64,000 nt of DNA from Bettongia penicillata ogilbyi (taxonomy: Eukaryota > Chordata > Mammalia > Diprotodontia > Potoroidae), in the NCBI GenBank assembly GCA_023548195.1, contig JAJHZJ010000755.1, positions 372,001 to 436,000 on the forward strand, in the 5' to 3' direction. The translations under genes were made by a program, and so were the position numbers. A model generated the notes under the pieces. The model did not search any database. It was not told where the DNA came from and worked only from the letters and a program-made list of their open reading frames with translations. Below, one piece after another: positions 33,075 to 44,892 of the stretch (positions are counted from its first letter, which is position 1; every line of letters starts with the position of its first letter).

Positions 33075-33690
33075 AAATTGGAATGATAGCCAAATTTGAA
33101 GTTGATGACTTGGGTACAAATCCCCATTCCAAACTTTACTAAATGTATAACCATAGACAAGTCACTCAATATTATTCCATATGGTGGATGGAGTGCCAGA
33201 TTTCATTTGAAGTGCATTGCTCAACTCCCAAGCTACCATTTTAGAATCTGTGTCAGTTTGGGTAAATAACTTAACCTGCCTGGTTACCTGACTGAAAAAT
33301 GGGGAAGTTGAAATAAATGACGTCTAAGGTGTTATCTAGCTGCAAGTCTATACTGCCATTGTGGGGTTTAAAATTACTGCCCAATCTCCCTGGGTTGCTA
33401 TGAGTAGCATACTTATGTAAGCATGTATATATATAATATATGTAATATATTATATATTATATATCTATATATGTATATAATATATATGTATAGCTACACA
33501 GATTTGAGTTTTTAGCAATAGACCTTGACCTTTTTCTTAAAAGAACTCCAACACTAATTTTTAAAAAATTTAGTCTAGGTATGAATCTGAGACCTTTCCC
33601 TTATCATTAGGTTGTTTTTTTTTTTTTTTAATAATTCCAAAGTCTCTTTAACCATAGGTTTGGCAGAGATTGGGAGATACTGAGAAAGCA
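33075..33690 (+). repeat. ~0.6 kb unit, copy 2 (inverted relative to 27415-28000)
   Basis: Begins with a MIR-like phrase ('tggaatgatagccaaattt', 'atgacttgggtacaaatccc') and continues through 'gtcagtttgggtaaataact', 'gagtagcatacttatgtaag' and 'ggcagagattgggagatact'. Each block is found in order, reverse-complemented, at 27415-28000. A TA-rich microsatellite (33425-33490) has expanded inside this copy only. Confidence 0.8.
33425..33492. repeat. TA-rich microsatellite
   Basis: Irregular TATA/ATGTAT tract inside the copy-2 unit. The matching place in copy 1 holds only a short 'atatatacacatataag'. Confidence 0.9.
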
Positions 33691-33699
33691 ATCAGTGAC

Positions 33700-35235
33700 C
33701 CAGAAGATCTGGAAAGTTTAAGCTACCTCTTTAGTGGTTATCTGAGATCTCAATAAGCCAAAGAGAGGGGAGCATGGTGGTGGTGACATTTACTTAATTA
33801 AAGATGAATCAGATTAGACTTTGAGATATCAGATCAATGACAATTATCTTTGTGAAGACCTCAATTTGGATTTTAGACTTTTTTGTCTCTCCCTATCACC
33901 CTTCTTTAATTAGTTTTAATTGGGCCTTTGCTATATTGTCAGCAACACTGAGCAAAGGTCAGTGACTCTACCTGGTAATAAACTGCATGCACTTGTAATA
34001 GTCCAAGGAAATAAAAGAGGAATCACAAGAAATTCATTTACCCTAATCTAAAAAGGGTAGGGAGAAGCAATACAGGGCTTTTCTTTGGGAAAAGGCGTCA
34101 ATATGATTGATTAGACATTTTTGTTTTCTTTATTTTTTGGGGGGCTGACTAGGAGTGGTTGTGGGTCTGAATAAGAAAAGAACTGAAAATATGCTAATTG
34201 GACCTCCAGGAATATTTACATTGGCTGTATTACCTTGGAACAGTAATACTTTTTTTGGGGAAGGAGAAATACCAGCTTTATTTGATAGCTGAAGTAGATG
34301 GTAGTAACAGTTCTATTGCAGAACCAACAAATATTAGCTTTGAAATAGAAATAGCACCCAGAAGCAGAAAGCAAAAGGGGCAAGGCATAGCCAGTTACTG
34401 GAAATGTAATTCTAAGAGGTGTTTTCATCATGTTGTAAGCCTAGGAAAATGAGTTATATGTGAAAAGCTTTCTCTCCCATATTGTGTTCTTTGTTATATA
34501 GGGGAAGACAATGATACCACTACTTGATCTTTCAGTTATTATTTTCTTGTCTTAAATGAGTTGCTATTTGATCTTTGGTTCCAGTCTGGTCTTTTGGTAG
34601 ACACACTGAGTGGGTATTCCATTTACATAAATGTTGTTATCCTAAATATTTTTAATTGAACCTAGGATAGGAAGGTGCTCCGCATTCAGGTGAGACTTTT
34701 GTTACACCTGAATACAATAGAGTCATTTTATTAAGAAGCTATGTATGTACAATATTTCAAATCATAAAACATAGAGACAACAGTATTGTTAGCCAAGAAG
34801 ACACCAAGACAGAGAGCTGCAATGCACACTATTACATGACAAGTAAGGTAAAAGTAGGTGATCAAAGAAGGTTTCATCCAGACTTCATCTTGGATTTTAA
34901 AGATGACTACCAGAAATTCAGCAGGTAAAAAGAGACTGGGAGGACACTCTTGTGAAAGAGAATTGCCAGAGCCAAGGATGGAAATATCTGATCCCCAAAT
35001 CTAGGGCCGCTACTCATAATTCGTAGACCAGTTCTAATTATGCAGTGCTTAATTGATATTATAGACAGATTGCTTTGCAGACCACTCTCAGGCAACCACC
35101 CAAACCTTTATAGAAGAATTATGCTTTGAATATTCCTTCATCAGGAGCTCTGTATTTATCTCTGGGTTCTGGATTTGGCAATACTATTCATTTAAAAACT
35201 TCAAGGGAACTTTAATCCTTATCTTTCACTTTTGG
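33700..35235. other. Unclassified stretch, possible L2-like debris
   Basis: No gene. 34840-35000 has faint antisense L2-like wording ('gaaagagaattgccagagcc'). The two overlapping frames at 34198-34452 and 34216-34431 on opposite strands have no known domain. Confidence 0.35.
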
Positions 35236-35239
35236 GTAG

Positions 35240-35425
35240 ATAGCAAGATACAGTAGAAAGTATTTTAGACTGTGATTTGGAACATTTGGGTTATAGTCCC
35301 AGTTCTGCCATTAACTTGAAAAAGAACTTAATCTTAGAACTCATTTTTTTTTTTGTCATTTGTAAAGTGTAAGGATTGGCCTAACTGATCTCTAAGGTTC
35401 TTTTAGCCTCTAAAATTTGATGATA
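35240..35425 (+). repeat. MIR-type SINE
   Basis: Sense: 'gatacagtagaaagtatttt', 'agtcccagttctgccattaa', 'gtgtaaggattggcctaact', 'gatctctaaggttcttttag'. Confidence 0.8.
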
Positions 35426-35479
35426 CCCTGTTCCTGTTACATACCCCATAACCTCACATAAATAGTAATAGCAAGGATT

Positions 35480-36020
35480 AAAACCTAACACCAGGCCCCC
35501 AGAGGATCAGGTACTTCAGGTTCTATTTTTGTAGCCACCGGCCAGCACCTACAACCTCCTTGAGCAAAGGTCCATTTGAGTGTAGGGGAGGAACAGCATA
35601 GATATAGAAATAAAAGACAGGAAAGTTTTGAGTTTTACTGACCTCCCAGGCTATATCTAGCCAGCTTGCTAGATTGCATTTATATTATAATGAAAAGTTC
35701 AAGGATGTTCAAAGTTATCATGGAGGGCAAGGGCACAGCCAAAAAAAAATCTCAGCAGCCACACATCTTCTGTCTGGGATTTGCAGTTCTTCTGATAGGC
35801 TTAGTAGACTGTATTAGCTAACCAAGTCCCTGTGAGTCTCAGAATAGAGGATTTCTCAACCTGTACTTTTATAGGGAGAAATAGGATATTTGGGTATTTG
35901 TACCTCTTACCTGTCCTATTTTTGTCTAACTTCTCTTGTCAGAGGCAACCCACATCCTTTTCAATTACAACCATCGCAGAATATTTGCAGTCAATACTCT
36001 TAGTCTAATCATTGTTAATC
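35480..36020 (-). mobile_element. Possible LTR-type element, antisense
   Basis: On the minus strand a good TATA box 'ccctataaaagtac' (TTTTATAG at 35867-35874 on plus) precedes a block with 'aataataaatgc'-like A/T-rich sequence. A clean polyadenylation signal is not evident. No terminal repeats or target duplication found. Listed only because of the promoter-like element and lack of any other match. Confidence 0.25.
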
Positions 36021-36539
36021 AATAGTTCTATAATGCTTCACAATAATTCCTTACGACATGGCTGGGAGGCAGGTTAGTGTTTAGTGACACTGCTTTTGGG
36101 ACACTGAAATAGGTCGATTCTTTTTGACTTTGATCTCTCAAGGGCTATTTTGAAGTTGGTTGGGGTGAGGTGAATGAAAGCACAGGAAATAAAGCATTTT
36201 GTGTGGCCTAACAGCCCAAGGGGACAATGTTTCTTTGCTGACACTGTCTATCACTGTCTTTAAGACACTTGATGGATAGTTTTCCCTTCTTCTCTCAATT
36301 GGATTGCTTTCAGTGGTAACCTACCCCATTATCCTCATTTGAGAGGTTGAAAAACCAAAAGAAAGGGAGGGGAGACGCTCTGCTGGAGGTCACAGTACAA
36401 GTCGGTAGCAGATTTCTGATGAGAATGTTAACAGTCCTCGCAGTTTAACTGGTCCATGCAGTTTCTCATGGTGGAACCCAGATTTGCTACCTTTCTCCGA
36501 GAGAGCCTAGCTCATTATTACGTGGTGTCAGACATGTCA

Positions 36540-36770
36540 TAGCTTTTCATTTATAATATACTTTACTGTCAGAAAGCATTTCTACAAATGATCCAAATTA
36601 CCTACCTAGAAGTAGGTAATGTAAGTACCAAGAAATACAGAAATTGAGGCTCAGAGTTACAGTGATTTGCCCCAAATCATAAGAGTGTATGTAAGTGATG
36701 GGACTAGGAAAGGATCCAGGGTGTACTGGTTCCATGTTCAGCGCTCTTTCCACCAAACCAGCTCCCTTTC
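36540..36770 (-). repeat. MIR-type SINE
   Basis: Antisense: 'aaatacagaaattgaggctc', 'cagtgatttgccccaaatca', 'catgttcagcgctctttcca'. Confidence 0.75.
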
Positions 36771-36909
36771 TTTCCATCTTTGAGGCTTACTATTTACGTG
36801 GCCACAGACAAATCACTTGCCTTTCCTGGATTTCAGGCTCCTCAGTGGTAAGACTGGGAGTGGTGGGGGTGGGGGAATCAAATAAACTCAGAATCCCTTA
36901 AGTCTAGAG

Positions 36910-37172
36910 ACCTATCAATAAATAGTGCCTATTATTTGCAATGTGCTGTGCTAAATGCTTTACAAGTATTATCTCATTTGATCCTTACAGCAACCCTGGT
37001 AGGTACATGTTGCTATTATCCTCATTTTACAGATGAGGAAACTGAGGCAAAGAGCGGTTAATTGATGTGTTCAAAATCACTTACTTAGATAAATACTAAC
37101 TTTCTATGACTAGAACTGAATCTTCCTGGTTCCAGGTCCAGGGCTCTATCTATTGTGTTACCCAACTGCCAG
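36910..37172 (-). repeat. MIR-type SINE, near full length
   Basis: Antisense: 'caatgtgctgtgctaaatgc', 'atctcatttgatccttacag', 'ctcattttacagatgaggaa', ending with a reversed head 'attgtgttacccaactgcc'. Confidence 0.9.
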
Positions 37173-37254
37173 GAGCTATAATCATGAGATAATAATGCTT
37201 GGGGGAAAAAAATTCAATAACATAATGGCCAATGTGTGCTATTGTGAAGACATT

Positions 37255-37425
37255 CATTATGTTGTAGCAGAAAGGGTAATGGATTAAGAGCCAGGGGACC
37301 TGGATCGAAATTTACCAGTGAGGATTTGAGCAAGTTACATATTCTCTCCGGGACTCAGTTTTCTCATCTGAAAAATGAGAGTTGGACTAGATGATCTCTA
37401 AGTTCCCTTTGCAGGCAGACAGTTG
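37255..37425 (+). repeat. MIR-type SINE
   Basis: Sense: 'gcagaaagggtaatggatta', 'gaccaggggacctggat'-type head, 'cagttttctcatctgaaaaa', 'gagagttggactagatgatc'. Confidence 0.85.
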
Positions 37426-38475
37426 ATAATTACATTCTCTAGATTCAGTCTTATAGGGGGAAAAAATCTGCTATTCTATTTTTCTTTGTTTTTGAATGTT
37501 TTAATCAATTTTAAATTAATAAGTTTGTGTTTTCTCTCTCTCCAGACTCCCCAATCAAACACACACACACACACACACACACAGTGAGAAATCAAAAAAC
37601 AAAACAAAACCTCAAACTCCTTGTGACAAATATGCAGTCAAACAAAACAAATATCTCCCTTACCCATATCTAAAAATATATGTTTAGTTCTACATCTTGA
37701 GTCCATATTCCTTTTCTATCAATAAAACTTGAAAGATACATAGTTCTTTGTGTACACAGAGATTTTACTGAAGCTTTCCTGTGCCATGCCTGGCTAATTA
37801 GATTTTCATTATAGCTTTATTTGCATATGGGTAGCAAATTTTGAACTACAATTAAAACAGAAGAATTTAATTTGGTTATGTGGAGCTTTAATTCCACAAA
37901 GACAGAATCGATTAAAACTCGACATTTACCTTAGTGTTCAATAGACCTATAGATTGATTCTTTCAAAAAGAAGAACCAATAGCATAGACATGCTAATCAA
38001 ATTTAATGACTTTAATCATGCAGGAATTATCAGATTACTAGATCTTTAACCCAATACTTTCCCCCTAACATGCACATTCACCACCTGTTTTTACTTCTAG
38101 TTTTCGGGTGATGAGCTGGGAAATACTTGTCTTCAGCTTAGAAGGAAAGTGGGGAAAATGGTACTCTTCGCCTCTCCTTAAAGCTCTCTAAATTTTTCCA
38201 ATTAACATATTCCTATTCCCAACAGAAAATGTGTTCAGAGATGTAGAAGAGAGAGCTCAGAGATTCATTTCAGGTAATGAAATTGGAAACGATTTACTCT
38301 GGGGCTCTCGACTGTATCATTGCTAACATTTGCATACTGCAACAAGATTTGAATACAGGTGTTACCAAGAGGTATCAGAATTATGTTTCTTGATTTCTCC
38401 TTTCCTCCCCAATTGATTCTTATCATTTTTTTATCTCTGGGTTCAAAATTATATGACTTGTGTCACAGGGAAAGA
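37426..38475. other. Unclassified; (AC)n at 37559-37583; conserved-looking block near 37780-38000
   Basis: Contains a clean 12-unit AC microsatellite at 37559-37583. The 37780-38000 segment carries many TAATTA-, TTTAATT- and ATCGAT-like motifs and no visible repeat. An enhancer is possible, not shown. Confidence 0.3.
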
Positions 38476-38479
38476 AAAA

Positions 38480-38605
38480 AAATATGAAGGATTGAAAAGC
38501 ATGAAGATTTGTATGTACTGATGCAAAGTAAAGAAATTAGAACCAGAAGATAATTATTAGAACAATGTAACTGAAGGCAATGTTACAAAGTATCAATACT
38601 CAGGT
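38480..38605 (+). repeat. L1-like LINE 3' fragment, sense
   Basis: 'gaaaagcatgaagatttgta', 'tactgatgcaaagtaaagaa' and 'ttagaaccagaagataatta' mirror the L1 phrase '...gaactgatgctgagtgaaatgagcagaaccaggagaac'. Confidence 0.65.
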
Positions 38606-38806
38606 CAAAGAAAATGTGCATTTAGAATACAGACCTACTTTCTGTTAGCAAAAAATAAACATGAAACTTTACTTGAATTTGAGTTAGTTGAAATAAAAAC
38701 AACAAGAAGCACCTTTCATTTTTATGGATCATTATTAAACAACGGTTCCTTAGTGGAAGTGACTGATATGTCAAAATAAAATATATCAGGGATTTTTAAA
38801 GCAAGC

Positions 38807-38880
38807 TAATTAAGGAGAAAACATCTGGCATCACAGTGCACAAACAAGGAAAACTTTGAATTTCAAAATAAAAGTTTTCC
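38807..38880 (+). repeat. 74-bp unnamed repeat, copy 1
   Basis: Direct relative of 39702-39775: roughly 70% alike overall, with a 22-bp identical end (38859-38880 and 39754-39775). This copy also has a perfect 10-bp hairpin, 'ggaaaacttt' against 'aaagttttcc'. Confidence 0.6.
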
Positions 38881-39159
38881 CTATGATGTATGGTAGTCAA
38901 AGATGCTTCCCAACTTTTTTATCCAGAAAACTCTAGAAATTATGCTTCTGATGTTCCATGATAGCTTCAATTATTATAACTCTACCAGCAAAAGTAAATT
39001 AGACTTACTTTTTAACACTGCTACAGGGTTTGAATGCAGCTTTTATTAATAGGAAGCATGAAGTAGATGCCCACTTCACAGAACCTTCCCAAATGATGAT
39101 AATTGTTATGAGTAAACTACTGCCTTTCGATAGAAGTATAGGCTATTTGTTGTGTGTTA

Positions 39160-39470
39160 GTTGCTAAGGATGCTAAACTAAAAACGAAAACCACTTCAAA
39201 AAGTTAGATTCTATTAGGGAAAATCAGCATGTACATGTACATCAAAAAAACTTAAAAGAAATAGATACAACGTAAAACGGGAACAACTATGGGGATCAAG
39301 ATAGGGCTTCTAGGGTGTTAGTACCTGATCTGATTTTTGAAGGAAGTTAAGTACTGCATGAGTTAGAAATGAGGAAAAAGTGCATTGGAAGTATGGGGGA
39401 CAATCTAGGGGATGTCCTTGGTTGAGAGAACACCAATCAAGCCATTTTTGCTAGAAAATAGAAGAGGAGA
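39160..39470 (-). repeat. L2 LINE fragment, antisense
   Basis: 'aagaaatagatacaacgtaa', 'agggcttctagggtgttagt' and 'tatgggggacaatctagggg' follow the antisense L2 order '...ggcttctggtagaagg...catgggggacagcc'. Confidence 0.55.
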
Positions 39471-39639
39471 GGTACTTGAAGGAGAAGCAAAATAAACATA
39501 AAATCACTCTCTGTGACATTAATTAATTCTTTTAATGAGGGCTGTTATTAGGTTGGTGAGGGCAAGAAAGCTTGGGTTCTAATCTTGTTTCTTATTGTTA
39601 CTAAGGAGTTATGTAAAACTAGATGACTCCAATCAAACT

Positions 39640-39870
39640 TACAACTGTTTCTTAAACACTTAATATATGCTAGATATTCTACTAAGTACTGAGAAGATAA
39701 CAAATTAAGGAGGAAACTTTTAACATTATAGCACACACAATGAAAACAATGTAAATTTCAAAATAAAAGTTTTCCATCTACTTCATGAGGAAAAAGAAAA
39801 TATATTCCTGACCTCAAATAGTTTACATTTCTTTGGGGCAACACATAAAAGGGAGCTGAAAATAGGGGAG
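39640..39870 (-). repeat. L2 LINE 3' end, antisense, with 74-bp insertion
   Basis: L2 antisense start 'tttcttaaacacttaatata' and 'tctactaagtactgagaag' is followed, after the 74-bp repeat at 39702-39775, by 'attcctgacctcaaatagtt' and 'tacatttctttggggcaaca', which is L2 again. Confidence 0.65.
39702..39775 (+). repeat. 74-bp unnamed repeat, copy 2 (inside L2)
   Basis: Lies where ordinary L2 sequence would be expected, so it looks inserted. See 38807-38880 for the other copy. Confidence 0.55.
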
Positions 39871-39965
39871 GAGGATTCCTGAGAGTAATGAACAGATTCA
39901 TACAACATGGCGGGGGCAGGGTCTGGCCCAGAGCCCATGTGGACGATACTTCAGTGATGGGACAT

Positions 39966-39984
39966 GGTGGTGGTGGTGGTGGTG
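39966..39984. repeat. (GGT)n trinucleotide tract
   Basis: About six GGT units. Overlapping opposite-strand frames (39951-40199 and 39964-40185) have no domain. Confidence 0.85.
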
Positions 39985-40269
39985 ACAGATGAAGCAATAG
40001 CTTTGTGGATTCTCGTCAGAAGTAGTAAAGGAACCTTAAAACTAGTCAGAAAGAAATTACAGGGGACCTCTGTGCTAGCAGAGGACACGAAACCAGTTAT
40101 TTGGCAATTAGAGAGTGAGAGCCCTGAGGGGCAACTCTTTGACAACTTTGACAACAACAAGTCTATTCTTACTTCTGGGACATAGAGCAATTTGGTCAAG
40201 AGGGAGTAGAAGCCCTGAGGAGAATATTACTTCTTGCATCAAGGGATTGGAGTTATATTAATTACGCAC

Positions 40270-41960
40270 AGGTAGGCCAAACCAATATAATAAAAATGAC
40301 AATTCTGCTTAAATTAATTTACTTAGTGCAAAACAATCAAGCCACCAAAAATTATTTTATAGAGCTAGAAAAAATAACAAAATTCATCTGAAAGAACAAA
40401 GAGTAAAAAATAGCAAAGGAATATATGGGGAAAAATGTGAAGGAAGACAGACTAGTTTTCCCAGATTTCAAACTATATTACAAAGTGATAATCATCAAAA
40501 TGATCTGGTAATGGTTAAGAAAAAAAGTGGTGGATCAGTGGAATAGATTACACAATAAATAGTAGTAAATGAAAATAGTAATCTGGTATTTGATAAACCC
40601 AAAGATCTGAGCTTTTGGAGTAAGTATTTAACATCTGACAAAAGTTTCTGTGAAAACTGAAAAGCAGTTTGTCAGAGATACGGCATAGCATAGACCAACA
40701 TCTCACACCACATCCCAAGATAAGATCAAAATAGTTGAATGGTTTAGGTATAAAGGATGATATCGTAAGTAAATTAGGCTAACATGGGAAAATGTACCTG
40801 TCAGATCTATGGATGATGCAAGCATTTAGGTCCAAATAAAAGATATAGAAGATTATGAGAGATAATATAGATAATTTTGATTACATGAAATTTAAATGCT
40901 TTTGCCCAAACAAAACTAATGCAGCCAAAATTAGAAGGAAAACAGAAAACTGGAAGAAAATAAATTGCAATAAGTTTCTCTGAAAAAGGCATCATTTCTC
41001 AAATACATAGGAACTGAGCCAAATTTATAAAATAAAAAAATAAGAGCAATTCCACAGTTGATAAATGGTCAAAGGATATGAACAGGCACTTTTGAGAAGA
41101 AGAAATCAAAGCTACCAGTAGTCATATTTTTAAAAACATACTCCAAGTCCCAACTGATTAGAGAAATGCTAAATAAAAAATCTCCCAGATACTACCTCAT
41201 TCCTATCAGGTTGGCAAACATCATGTAATGGGAAAATGACAATTGTTTAAGGGGATATATAAAAAAAATGGGGCACTAATTCACTTTTGATAGAGCTATG
41301 AACTAGTTCAACCATTCTGGAAAACAAGGGCTATCTATCAACCTTTATGATTCCTTTGACCCAGCAATACTATAACTAGTTCTGTGTGTCAAAGCAATTA
41401 AGGAAATGGGAAAAGTACCTATTTGTATGGAAATATTTATAACAGTTCTTTTTTGTGGTGACAAAGAGCTAGAAATCAAAGGAATGCCCATCAGTTGGGG
41501 GATAGCTGAACAAATTGTGGCATATGATTGTGATGGATTACCTTGGTGTAAACCTGGGAAGACTTCTGAGAATCAACGCAAAGTGAGGTGAGCAGAACCA
41601 GGAGAACACTGTACACAATAACAACTGTTGTTAAGATGTCTTTACATTGTTGTAAAGATGATTAAGTATGAAAAACTTAACTATTCTTATCAAGACAATG
41701 ACCTAAGATCAAGGCCCCATGATGAAAAATGCTATCCAAATAGAGAGAGGAGAAATGATGAACTCTAAATGTCAATTGACGCATACATTTTAGACTTTAA
41801 TTTTTTCAGTTTAGCTTAGTTTGTTTGCCTTTACAAAGAGCAGGAAGGAATGGGGAAGAAGGTGAGAATTTGGAATTCAAAATTTAAAAAAAAAAGATTG
41901 TTAAAATTTTTTACATGTAATTGGGAAATATTTAATGAAATAAATAAAATTAATTTTAAA
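40270..41960 (+). pseudogene. 5'-truncated L1: ORF2 C-terminus plus 3' UTR, decayed
   Basis: The longest sense L1 here. In order: 'aaccaatataataaaaatga', 'gagctagaaaaaataacaaa', 'gatttcaaactatattacaa' and 'gtggtggatcagtggaatag', which encode the C-terminal part of ORF2 after the reverse transcriptase. Then come 'gttgataaatggtcaaagga', 'gacccagcaatactataact' and 'tggggaatggctgaac'-like sequence, ending A-rich near 41960. The reading frame is broken by many stops, so no enzyme can be made. The L1 endonuclease and RT core are missing by 5' truncation, as is usual. Confidence 0.9.
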
Positions 41961-41964
41961 ATAA

Positions 41965-42045
41965 TAAGATCTAAAGTTGAAAATGATGCGAGATAGGATC
42001 TAGCCTTACCCTCCTACCCTTCCTTTTACTGGTTTAAAAAAAGCA
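41965..42045. other. Short unclassified gap
   Basis: A-rich sequence following the L1 tail; nothing recognised. Confidence 0.4.
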
Positions 42046-42049
42046 GAAC

Positions 42050-42165
42050 AAACACAAAAAAACTGTAACCCAAAGGACTTAAATGACTTATTGGAGGTCA
42101 TGGAAATTATATGTGGCTGAGCCGGGATTCAAACCCAGTTTTCTTTAGCCTGGACTGAATTACTT
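42050..42165 (-). repeat. MIR-type SINE fragment
   Basis: Antisense: 'ggacttaaatgacttattgg', 'agccgggattcaaacccagt', 'ttagcctggact'. Confidence 0.7.
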
Positions 42166-42455
42166 CCATCTTGAAACATTTGTATTCTACGTGCTATGTT
42201 CTGTATGGAAATTTTACCAACAAGTACATTCCATTTATTCAGAATTCATTCAGCATTTTTACTGGACTTCCCTGATAGAAACCAAAGCTTACAGAAAAGC
42301 TATACACTCTGTCCTTCAGGCTTTTCCTACAAGGAACTTCTTGTAAACTACTAGGACAATGTTTTTTGATTGAATCAATTCTCTCAGCAACCAATTATTT
42401 TCTTGGGTTTTGTAGCATTTAAAAAGGCTTGAGAGACATAATTTTGGGGTAATTT
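42166..42455. other. Unclassified stretch
   Basis: No repeat or gene recognised. Confidence 0.4.
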
Positions 42456-42459
42456 AATC

Positions 42460-43460
42460 AATTTATTGGTAATGCCAGCATTTTTCCAATTTATTAACTT
42501 ATTTGTTTTCAGTTTTCATCACTTCTGTAAGTTTCAAATTTTCTCCCCCTCTCTTACCTCTCCCTCCCTAAGATGGCATGCAGTCTTGTATGGATTCTAT
42601 ACATACATTCCTATTAAACACATTTTCACATTAGTCATGTTGCATAGAAGAATTAAAATGAATGGGAGAAATCATGAGAAAAACAAAACAAAGGAGAAAA
42701 TAGTCTGCTTCATTCTGAGTTCCAACTCCACAGTTCTTTCTCTGGATATTGATGGCATTTTGCATCATGAGTCCTTTGGAAATGTTTTAGATCCTTGCAT
42801 TGCTGTGAAGGGCTAAGTCTACCAAAAACAGTCCTTGCACACTGTGGCTGTTACTGTATATAATGTTCTCCTGACTCTGCTGACTTCACTCAGCATCACT
42901 TTATGTAAGTCTTTCCAGGTTTTTCTGAAGTCTTCCTGTTCATCATTTCTTATAGTACAATAGTATTCCATTATATTCATATACCATAATCTATTCAGCC
43001 ATTCCCCAATTAATGGGTATCCCCTTAATTTCTAGTTCTTGGTCACCACAAAAAGCTCTTCTATAAATATTTTTGTACATCTGAGTCCTTTTCCCATTCT
43101 TATGATCTCTTTCCTAGCAGTATTGCTGGGTCAAAGGGTATGTAAATTTTCATAGCCCTTTGAGCATAGTTCCAAACTGCTCTCCAGAATGGTTGGATCA
43201 ACTCACAGCTCCACCAACAATGAACTAGTGTCCCAACTCTGCTACATCTTCTCCAGCATGGATCATTGTCCTGTTTTGTCATAGTAGCCAATCTTATTAA
43301 TGTGTTGTAGTACCTCAGATCTTATAAATGTGATGTGGCACCTCAGAGTTGTTTTGATTTACATATCTCTAATTGATAGTGATTTAGAGCATTTTTTCAT
43401 ATGACTATAGATAGCTTTAATTTCTTCCTCTGAAAACTGCCTATTCCTATCCTTTGAGGA
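42460..43460 (-). repeat. 5'-truncated L1 LINE, 3' end, antisense
   Basis: About 1 kb of antisense L1: 'tctttctctggatattgatg', 'cttcactcagcatcacttta', 'atagtattccattatattca', 'tctccagaatggttggatca', 'actatagatagctttaattt'. It is the least diverged of the antisense L1 3' ends here by eye and extends further 5' than the one at 10021. Confidence 0.9.
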
Positions 43461-43464
43461 ATGT

Positions 43465-44245
43465 AATGCTGCACTGTAACATCTCTTCGAACAAAAAATG
43501 CCATGACTGTGGGCTCAGGCATACATGTTCTTTTAGAAGAGGAGGGGTCAGAAGCATAGCAACAGATTTTGATTGGTTGACAATTACTGAGAAAATTAAT
43601 ATTACAATGAAGGACTGGACCTGAAATTTGATTATGTCATCAACTTTTAAATTATATTCCCAAACCTACCCCCAGCCTTGAGAAATGTATTCAAAGAATT
43701 TATGTCTCACCCAAGCCTGAGCAGCACTCAATGGCTGCTCCACCTAGATGGGGTCAAAATAGAGTAAAACGTTAGCTCAACCTTCAGAGACTGAACTTTT
43801 AAAATCAGAACTTTAGTGAAAAGGAAGAGCTCTAGATTTCCCCAGACCATTGGTTATTAATAATAATTTCTTTCAGTTTGCAGTGATTATCTTAAAAAGT
43901 CAAATTTCTCAAAATTTCTCCTTCCTAACTTTACTCCCAAACTTCTCCTTAACTTTACTCATTTGTATGTGTAGGTAAAAATAACATTGAAATCCAAAGA
44001 CTGATTTCAATATTTGACTAAATTATTTATTCACTACAGTACTCAGGCTCAAGCTTAACCCTTTGGAAGTTGAGGTTTCCCTGTCTAGGTTTATAATCAT
44101 CATGTAATTACTAACTTGCAGTAGGATTGTCAGACTAATGCCTTGAGAAAACAATTATTTCTGCTTGTCTTGAAGTATTGTATTTATACATATTAAATAC
44201 AGCATTATATTTAAGAAAAAAAGACCTATAATAGTCATGGGACAA
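43465..44245. other. Unclassified stretch
   Basis: The first 350 bp, with 'gcactgtaacatctcttcga' and 'tggctgctccacctagatgg', has no repeat match I recognise and directly abuts the L1. It could be an unrecognised LTR or host DNA. Confidence 0.35.
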
Positions 44246-44249
44246 AGTC

Positions 44250-44365
44250 AGAAAATCATGGATCTTGAGTTAAGAGGGACTGCAGAGGTCATGTTGTCCA
44301 ATCTCCTCATTTCACAGATAGGGAAACTGAGGCCCAGGGAAGGTAAGTGTGTTGCCCAGGAGACT
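44250..44365 (-). repeat. MIR-type SINE fragment
   Basis: Antisense: 'aagagggactgcagaggtca', 'tttcacagatagggaaactg', 'aggcccagggaagg'. Confidence 0.8.
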
Positions 44366-44389
44366 TGTCTGTGATCTGAGGTTTCAGGT

Positions 44390-44505
44390 GAATTGGCCTT
44401 GACTAACTAGTTATGTAAACAGGTCAAGATGCATAAATCTTCCAGACTTTAACTTTCTCATCTATCAAAAAAGTAAGCAGGACTATTTTAGAGCTGTAAC
44501 TAGGG
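44390..44505 (+). repeat. MIR-type SINE fragment
   Basis: Sense core: 'actaactagttatgtaaaca', 'ctttaactttctcatctatc', 'agcaggactattttagagc'. Confidence 0.55.
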
Positions 44506-44509
44506 CAGG

Positions 44510-44890
44510 GCAGGTCCCTTGTCCCATGGTGCTCAATTTAAAGGAGTAGCATTTGCCTTCCTTTGCCAGCAAAGAAACAACAGAATTTAATATGGTTCCT
44601 TTCTAGCTGCATATTCAACATCCAATACTCCCAAGTTAAATCCCATCTTTTACTGGAAGCCTCCCCTGTTATTGTTTCACTAACCCAGGGTGGGGTGGTG
44701 GGGGTGGGAGAAGGGCACATTCACTTCTGGCACCAAGCACTTGCCCTAGAGGCGGACCTGGCAGAGCTTGTTCTGGGGACAAATGGGGAGTTTGGAGAGG
44801 TATACCTGGCAAACCAAAACCTAAGAGTCCTAAGATGAACTGAGGGTTGACAGAAATCTCCCATGGCAAAAGTTAGCTTGATGTTGATTT
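44510..44890. other. Unclassified, locally G-rich
   Basis: Contains a GGTGGGGGTGGG-type G-rich patch at 44690-44710 that could form a G-quadruplex. Three overlapping 60-91 codon frames have no domain. Confidence 0.35.
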
Positions 44891-44892
44891 TT

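Noticed and set aside
39951..40199. Opposite-strand overlapping frames near a GGT tract
   Set aside because: Complementary open frames over the same bases with no known domain; most likely chance.
44690..44715. G-rich patch as a regulatory G-quadruplex
   Set aside because: Motif is weak and there is no nearby gene or promoter to give it a role.
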